In this document: piece after piece, positions 6,130 through 10,059 of the stretch
How positions within the stretch are numbered: the stretch's first letter is position 1
How the letters are laid out: every line of letters begins with the position of its first letter
Source: JACDBD01 sp050743385
GTDB lineage: Bacteria > Actinomycetota > Acidimicrobiia > IMCC26256 > JACDBD01
Reading direction: 5' to 3'
DNA length: 10,059 nucleotides
NCBI GenBank assembly: GCA_050743385.1
Contig: JBOGFJ010000199.1
Span: forward strand, 1 to 10,059
Translations under genes and position numbers: made by a program
The notes under the pieces: generated by a model
The model's database searches: none
What the model saw: only the letters and a program-made list of their open reading frames with translations
What the model was told of the DNA's origin: nothing

Positions 6130-6747
6130 GTCGTTCCGGCAGTCGGTGCGGTAGCGGACCGGGCGGTCTCCCGTGCCCTGGCCGACCGCCACCGGGCCTA
6201 CACCGAGGAGGTGCGACGGCTGGTGGACGCCGGCTACGCGGTACTGCGCCGCACCGGCGGGCTCGATCCCCGCGTGGCCGACGTCGTGCGCGAGGCGGGA
6301 CTGTCGAACCAGACCTTCTACCGCCACTTCCGCGGCAAGGACGAGCTCCTCCTCGCCATCCTCGACGACGGACAGCAGCAGCTCGTCGGCTACCTCGAGC
6401 ACCGGCTCACGGGCGTCGAGCCGGGCGCGGCACGGGTGCGGGCGTGGATCGAGGGCGTGCTCGAGCAGGCCCGTAATCGCGACGCCGCCGAGAACACCCG
6501 ACCGTTCGCTCTGGCGAGCGCTCGTCTCGCCGATCGCTTCCCCGAGGAGATGGCGCGGTCACGCGAGGCGGTCGTCGCCCCGCTTCGTGCCGCGGTGACG
6601 GCTGCGGGCGGCGATCCCGAGCGTGACACCGACGCCGTCTACCACCTCACGATGGGCACGATGAACGACGCACTGCTGCGGCGGGTGACGCCGTCGAAGG
6701 CCGACGTCGCCCACGTCGTCGACTTCGCGCTCGCGGGGATCAGCTGA
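6121..6747 (+). CDS. TetR/AcrR family transcriptional regulator
   Basis: A 208-residue regulator of normal TetR length. The N-terminal helix-turn-helix runs over about residues 31-80, with the signature DVVREAGLSNQTFYRHFRGK (54-73) and KDELLLAIL straight after it. The C-terminal ligand domain is mostly helical; its PFALASARLADRFPEEMARSR segment (128-148) and a final dimer helix are typical, but the ligand cannot be inferred. The ATG at 6121 follows a TATAAT by 7 bases and is probably the first base of the mRNA. The gene ends 2 bases before the gamma subunit of the oxidoreductase, so regulator and enzyme genes form one transcript, with the protein likely repressing both. An acyl-CoA or 2-oxoacid linked to the enzyme is a reasonable guess for the inducer. 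Confidence 0.88.
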   Translation: MQNVVPAVGAVADRAVSRALADRHRAYTEEVRRLVDAGYAVLRRTGGLDPRVADVVREAGLSNQTFYRHFRGKDELLLAILDDGQQQLVGYLEHRLTGVEPGAARVRAWIEGVLEQARNRDAAENTRPFALASARLADRFPEEMARSREAVVAPLRAAVTAAGGDPERDTDAVYHLTMGTMNDALLRRVTPSKADVAHVVDFALAGIS

Positions 6748-6749
6748 CG

Positions 6750-7313
6750 ATGGAACGCGAGCTGTTGCTCACCGGCATGGGTGGTCAGGGCGTCCAGCTG
6801 GCTGCTCAGGTCATCGCGCGGGGAGCCGCGCTCGAGGGCCGGCACGTGCTGCTCTTCGGCGTATACGGCGGGGCGATGCGAGGGATGAACACCGATGGCA
6901 CCGTGGTCGTCGGCGACGGGCCGATCCGGACCCCGCCACTCGTCTCGCGGGCGTGGTCGGCGATCGCGATGCACGACAAGTTCTGGGCGCCGGTCGCGCC
7001 GAAGCTGCGACGGGGCGGTGTGGTATTGGTCAACGAGGCCACCTTCGACACGGCGCTCGACGAGGACATGCTGCACGTCTTCCGCGTGCCGGCCACCGAT
7101 GTGGCAGCGGCGCTCGACAACGAGCTCGGCGGCTCGATGGTGATGGTCGGCGCGTACGTCGGCCTGACCGGTTTGGTCGGTGTCGACGCGGCCATCGAGG
7201 CCATGCGCGCGTCGATCCCCGCGTACCGGCAGCAGCACATCGCGGCCAACGAGACCGCGATCCGGGCGGGTTACGAGCTGGTCGAGGCCGATCGTCTGGC
7301 GGTGCCGGCATGA
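6750..7313 (+). CDS. 2-oxoacid:ferredoxin oxidoreductase, gamma subunit
   Basis: This 187-residue protein is the gamma chain (PorG/KorC/VorC type) of a multi-subunit 2-oxoacid:acceptor oxidoreductase. LTGMGGQGVQLAAQ (7-20) is the family's opening signature, and VYGGAMRGMNTDG (38-50) corresponds to the usual YG-x-x-x-RGG stretch, with Met in place of the last Gly. In characterised enzymes this domain helps bind coenzyme A. It follows the TetR gene by 2 bases, with no good ribosome site of its own, and its stop overlaps the ferredoxin start (ATGA at 7310-7313), so translation is probably coupled in both directions. Cytoplasmic; no signal or membrane segment. Confidence 0.9.
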   Translation: MERELLLTGMGGQGVQLAAQVIARGAALEGRHVLLFGVYGGAMRGMNTDGTVVVGDGPIRTPPLVSRAWSAIAMHDKFWAPVAPKLRRGGVVLVNEATFDTALDEDMLHVFRVPATDVAAALDNELGGSMVMVGAYVGLTGLVGVDAAIEAMRASIPAYRQQHIAANETAIRAGYELVEADRLAVPA

Positions 7314-7564
7314 CCACGATCAAGAGCCGCGGCACGGTGACCATCGATACCGACGTCTGCAAGGGCTGCGAGCTGTGCATCACCGCCTGCCCGCCTCGGG
7401 TGCTGTCGATGACGGAGGCGAGCGAGGTGAACCGGCTCGGGTACCGGGTTCCCCTGCTCCACGCGGGATGCACCGGGTGCGCCGCCTGCCTCATGGTCTG
7501 CCCCGACTTCGTGTTCGAGGTGTTCCGGTTCGACGAGCCGGTGGTCACGGAGGTGGCCGAGTGA
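7310..7564 (+). CDS. 2-oxoacid:ferredoxin oxidoreductase, ferredoxin (delta) subunit
   Basis: An 84-residue two-cluster ferredoxin that carries electrons out of the enzyme. The first motif is C17-x2-C20-x2-C23-x3-C27-P, the second C54-x2-C57-x2-C60-x3-C64-P, enough for two [4Fe-4S] clusters. The N-terminus (IKSRGTVTIDTDVCKGC) resembles the delta chains of KOR/VOR complexes rather than free ferredoxins. It overlaps the gamma gene by 4 bases (ATGA) and the alpha gene by 4 (GTGA at 7561-7564), which is the packing expected for proteins made in equal amounts. The external acceptor is unknown; a free ferredoxin is usual. Confidence 0.92.
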   Translation: MTTIKSRGTVTIDTDVCKGCELCITACPPRVLSMTEASEVNRLGYRVPLLHAGCTGCAACLMVCPDFVFEVFRFDEPVVTEVAE

Positions 7565-8688
7565 CCACCCTCGCAACCGAGCGGCGGCTGATGGAGGGGT
7601 CGGAGGCGATGGCGGAGGCCGCGATCGCCGCCGGGTGCCGGTTCTTCGGCGGCTACCCGATGACGCCGTTCACCGAGCTCCTCGAGCACTTCGCCCGCCG
7701 CCTGCCCGAGGTCGGCGGCACGTGCGTCAACGCCGAGAGCGAGCTCGAGGCCGTCGGCATGGTCTGGGGTGCGCTGGCGGCGGGCGCACGGGCGGCGACC
7801 GGCTCGACCGGCCAGGGCCTGTCGCTCATGCAGGAGAGCTTCAGCGAAATCACGCTGGCCGAGCTGCCGCTGGTCACCTTCAACATGGCGCGGGGTCAGC
7901 AAGATTACTTCCAGTCGACCCGAGGTGGTGGGCACGGCGACTACCGCCATCTCGTGCTCGCGCCCGTCGACATCGCCGAAGCGGTCGAGCTCACGCAGCT
8001 CGCGTTCCACCTGGCAGACGAATGGCGCAACCCGGTGCTCGTGTACGGCGACTACCTGCTCGCGCACACGAACGAGGCGGTGGCGGTGGAGCCCGTCGAC
8101 TTCGGTGCGCTGCCGGCGAAGGAGTGGGCGGTCGACGGGTCGCTCGCCGGCACCGGTCGCTCGCGAAGCATCTCGCCGCTCGGGCTCGGCAAGCACGGGA
8201 ACGAAGGCCCCGGCATCGAGCGGCACCTGCGGCAGATCGCGGCCAAGCACGCCGAGATCGAGCGGACGGAGGCGCGGGCCGAGACCGTCCACGTCGACGA
8301 TGCCGAGACGGTCGTGGTGGCGTTCGGCTCGCCGGCGCGGTTCGTGCGCTACGCCGTCGAGGAGCTGCGCGCCGGCGGCGAGCGCGTCGGGTTCGTGCGC
8401 CCGATCACGCTGTGGCCGTACCCGTACGAAGCCGTTCGGGAGGCGGCGCGGGGCGCGCACACAGTGGGCGTGTTCGAGCTGTGCGCGGGCCAGATGATCG
8501 ACGACGTGCGCCTGGCCGTGCTCGGGGCGGCCCCGATCGTCGGCATCGGCGGGATCTCGACCGACGGCTCCGGCTTCGGCGTCGGCCCGCTGCTCGACAC
8601 GGAAGTCGTGCGTGACCGGGTGCTGGCGCTGCATCGCGGCGGCGCCGGCGCCGAGCTCCCGCCCCTCCCGGTGAACGATCGTGGTTAG
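7561..8688 (+). CDS. vorB: 2-oxoacid:ferredoxin oxidoreductase, alpha subunit (VorB-like)
   Basis: This 375-residue alpha chain contains the pyrimidine-binding and transketolase-C-like domains of a 2-oxoacid:ferredoxin oxidoreductase, which splits a 2-oxoacid with CoA into acyl-CoA, CO2 and two reduced ferredoxins. GYPMTP (31-36) matches the GYPITP substrate/TPP motif, NAESELEAVGM (57-67) holds the glutamate region that activates thiamine, and GQMIDDVRLAV (310-320) is the C-terminal signature. Overall it looks closest to VorB of the branched-chain 2-oxoacid enzymes. Compared with VorB as I recall it, the loop between the MRGG region and DYFQ-TKGGGHGDY is shortened to RGQQ (111-114), missing about ten residues near the active site. 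The GTG at 7561 is chosen because it overlaps the ferredoxin stop as GTGA and places MEGSEAMAEAA at the expected distance. A KOR or aromatic 2-oxoacid substrate cannot be excluded. Confidence 0.88.
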   Translation: MTTLATERRLMEGSEAMAEAAIAAGCRFFGGYPMTPFTELLEHFARRLPEVGGTCVNAESELEAVGMVWGALAAGARAATGSTGQGLSLMQESFSEITLAELPLVTFNMARGQQDYFQSTRGGGHGDYRHLVLAPVDIAEAVELTQLAFHLADEWRNPVLVYGDYLLAHTNEAVAVEPVDFGALPAKEWAVDGSLAGTGRSRSISPLGLGKHGNEGPGIERHLRQIAAKHAEIERTEARAETVHVDDAETVVVAFGSPARFVRYAVEELRAGGERVGFVRPITLWPYPYEAVREAARGAHTVGVFELCAGQMIDDVRLAVLGAAPIVGIGGISTDGSGFGVGPLLDTEVVRDRVLALHRGGAGAELPPLPVNDRG

Positions 8689-9568
8689 CCCGCCGGCGCG
8701 ACCCGTCGTCGACACGTCCACACCGCCGGCGGTGCGCGCCCGGAAGGTCGGGGACCTCACCCCGGAGCTGCTGCTCACCCAGGAGCACAACCTGTGCCCG
8801 GGATGCGGCGAGCCGCTCGCGCTCCGGCTGTTCCTCGAGTCGCTCGCCGAGCTCGGTGTCGCCCAGCGATCGGTGATGGTCGCCGGGATCGGCTGCTACA
8901 CCGCGTTCACGAGCACCGTCGACGTCGACCTCGTGCAGGCGCTCCACGGCCGGGCGCCGTCGGTGGCGACGGGTGTCAAGCGCGTGCGCCCCGAGTGCGT
9001 CGTCTTCACCCTCCAAGGCGACGGCGACATGGTGAACGAGGGGCTCCAGGAGGTGCTGCACACCGCGGCACGGGGCGAGCGCGTGACGTGCATCCTGCTC
9101 AACAACGGCGTGTTCGGCGAGACCGGCGGTCACATGACCGCGACCACGGTGCTCGGTCAGCGCACCAAGAACTCCCTCGACGGCCGCGATGCCGAGTACC
9201 ACGGGCACCCGATCCTGATCGGCGACCTCGTGTCGCGGCTGGCAGGGGCGGCGTACGTCGCCCGCGGCTCGGTGCACAATGCGGGCGCCGTCGCCCGCAC
9301 GAAGCGGATGATCCGGCGGGCGTTCGAGTCACAGATCGACGGGGTCGGCTTCTCGTTCGTCGAGGTGCTGACGATGTGCCCGACCGGCTGGTTCGTCCCG
9401 ACGGTCGACGGCCCCGACTACCTGCACGAGACGCTCGGTGACGTCCACGTGATGGGAGAGCTCAAGGTCGACGGCGTGATCAAGACGACCGACGAGCTCC
9501 ACGACGAGAACGTGCACAAGCAACGCGAAGTCGAGGCCGCCTTGGAGCGCGGCGGCCTGGACCACTGA
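8681..9568 (+). CDS. 2-oxoacid:ferredoxin oxidoreductase, beta subunit (TPP-binding, VorA-like)
   Basis: The 295-residue beta chain binds thiamine diphosphate and works with the alpha chain. The TPP motif is GDGD (113-116) followed 28 residues later by NN (141-142). C39 and C42 (CPGC), C72 (GIGC) and C233 (MCPTGW) match the four cysteines that hold the [4Fe-4S] cluster next to TPP in this family, so a proximal cluster is expected. ETGGHMTATTVLGQ (147-160) and GRDAEYHGHPI (168-178) resemble VorA of branched-chain enzymes. The GTG start at 8681 overlaps the alpha gene by 8 bases and no ribosome site is visible, implying coupled translation. The N-terminus carries about 25 extra Pro-rich residues, and a charged tail (roughly 270-295) extends past the usual end. 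Last gene of the operon. Confidence 0.9.
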   Translation: MVSPPARPVVDTSTPPAVRARKVGDLTPELLLTQEHNLCPGCGEPLALRLFLESLAELGVAQRSVMVAGIGCYTAFTSTVDVDLVQALHGRAPSVATGVKRVRPECVVFTLQGDGDMVNEGLQEVLHTAARGERVTCILLNNGVFGETGGHMTATTVLGQRTKNSLDGRDAEYHGHPILIGDLVSRLAGAAYVARGSVHNAGAVARTKRMIRRAFESQIDGVGFSFVEVLTMCPTGWFVPTVDGPDYLHETLGDVHVMGELKVDGVIKTTDELHDENVHKQREVEAALERGGLDH

Positions 9569-9592
9569 CGCGCCGGCTCAGTACGCGGCGCG
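9569..9592. terminator. Short GC hairpin between convergent genes
   Basis: CGCGCCG (9569-9575) pairs perfectly with CGGCGCG (9586-9592) around a 10-base loop. It begins right after the stop of the beta subunit gene and spans the stop of the convergent membrane-protein gene, the place for a two-way terminator. The stem is only 7 pairs, all G/C, with no U-tract on either side, so a chance match in GC-rich DNA is quite possible. Confidence 0.35.
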
Positions 9593-10054
9593 CTCGCGGG
9601 TGCGTGGACCGGTGCCGATCACACCCCCGATGACGATCAGGGCGAGCACCCCCGGAGCGATCAGCCACCAGAGCGCGAGAGCCGGAAGCGTGCCGATGAC
9701 GATGAGGACGTCGGCAAGCATCACGTGCTCGGCCCCCGCAGGGCGTACCCGGGGAATGCGCGGCACGCCGCGCCCCCGTCGCGCGAGTGCAGCAACAGCC
9801 GCGAGGGTGAGCACGCCGGCCGCCAGGAGGAAGAACGAGCTCATGGCGCCGAGGATCACGGCCACCACGGCCAGGAACGCGAGGACGACGAGCGCGATCC
9901 GGCGGCGAGTCGACGCGGGCGGCGCGGACGACGCCACGGCCGGACCGCTCGCGACCGCCGCCGGCTGACCGGAGCGCCAGCGGAGTCGCAGGCCGGTGAG
10001 CAGTGCGGCCGTGAGCCCGAGCACGACGATCGGTCCGATCACCTGGCCCGGCAT
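9578..10054 (-). CDS. Small multi-pass membrane protein of unknown function (possibly 5'-incomplete)
   Basis: I do not recognise this 158-residue protein. Hydrophobic segments at about 5-22, 52-70, 73-91 and 111-148 (long enough for two helices) suggest four or five membrane spans. The first helix is followed by an Arg-rich RLRWR and a Pro/Ala/Ser-rich linker (28-48); clusters of Arg (50-52, 92-95, 99-104) lie between helices. No catalytic motif or signature is visible. The ATG at 10054 is the first in-frame start seen, but the window ends 5 bases further on, so the gene could begin outside. It ends convergent with the oxidoreductase operon, with 9 bases between the stops, and is therefore not part of it. 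The biased composition makes this less certain than the enzyme genes, but the hydrophobic pattern and convergent fit support a real gene. Confidence 0.55.
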   Translation of the reverse strand: MPGQVIGPIVVLGLTAALLTGLRLRWRSGQPAAVASGPAVASSAPPASTRRRIALVVLAFLAVVAVILGAMSSFFLLAAGVLTLAAVAALARRGRGVPRIPRVRPAGAEHVMLADVLIVIGTLPALALWWLIAPGVLALIVIGGVIGTGPRTRERAAY

Positions 10055-10059
10055 CTTGC

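Noticed and set aside
7030..8790. Open frame of 586 codons on the minus strand opposite the oxidoreductase genes
   Set aside because: The plus-strand genes have intact catalytic and cluster motifs and tight overlaps. The antisense product has low-complexity Arg/His composition and no domain.

Overview
The window is a dense, very GC-rich stretch of bacterial chromosome. GTG starts are common, codon third positions are mostly G/C, there is almost no intergenic space, and at least two promoters look leaderless. This style, with the gene content (Fur-family repressor, GYD-domain protein, acyl-CoA synthetases, TetR regulator, four-subunit 2-oxoacid:ferredoxin oxidoreductase), points to a high-GC actinobacterium, possibly an Acidimicrobiia-like lineage. 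That placement is inference; no rRNA or marker gene is present. No tRNA, rRNA, CRISPR array, transposase or phage gene was seen.

Layout. (a) 1-168, minus: the N-terminus of a Fur-family repressor, with a promoter overlapped by palindromes at 176-205. (b) 222-274: a long hairpin just after the stop of the next operon, its likely terminator. (c) 287-3178, minus: a three-gene operon encoding an acyl-CoA synthetase/AMP ligase, a GYD-domain protein and a divergent ketol-acid reductoisomerase (KARI)-like protein whose catalytic His and Lys positions read Ser and Arg. (d) 3190-4635, plus: a second, dissimilar AMP ligase, divergent from the first with only 11 bases between the start codons and with Gln at the usual A10 lysine position. 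(e) 4724-6112, plus: a GT-C type membrane glycosyltransferase. (f) 6085-9568, plus: a consensus TATAAT promoter with GAAT/ATTC half-sites every 7 bases, then a TetR regulator and four tightly packed genes for a VOR-type 2-oxoacid:ferredoxin oxidoreductase (gamma, ferredoxin, alpha, beta). (g) 9578-10054, minus: a small multi-pass membrane protein convergent with the oxidoreductase genes.

How they may work together. The oxidoreductase should turn a 2-oxoacid plus CoA into an acyl-CoA, CO2 and reduced ferredoxin. The alpha and beta chains most resemble, from memory, VorB and VorA of branched-chain 2-oxoacid oxidoreductases, but a loop near the alpha active site looks about ten residues short. 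The two ligases also make acyl-CoAs or acyl-adenylates, and the KARI-like protein comes from a branched-chain amino-acid fold. The shared theme is branched or unusual acyl-CoA/2-oxoacid metabolism. The most unusual parts are the KARI-like operon, the altered A10 motif, the shortened alpha loop and the phased operator at the TetR promoter.
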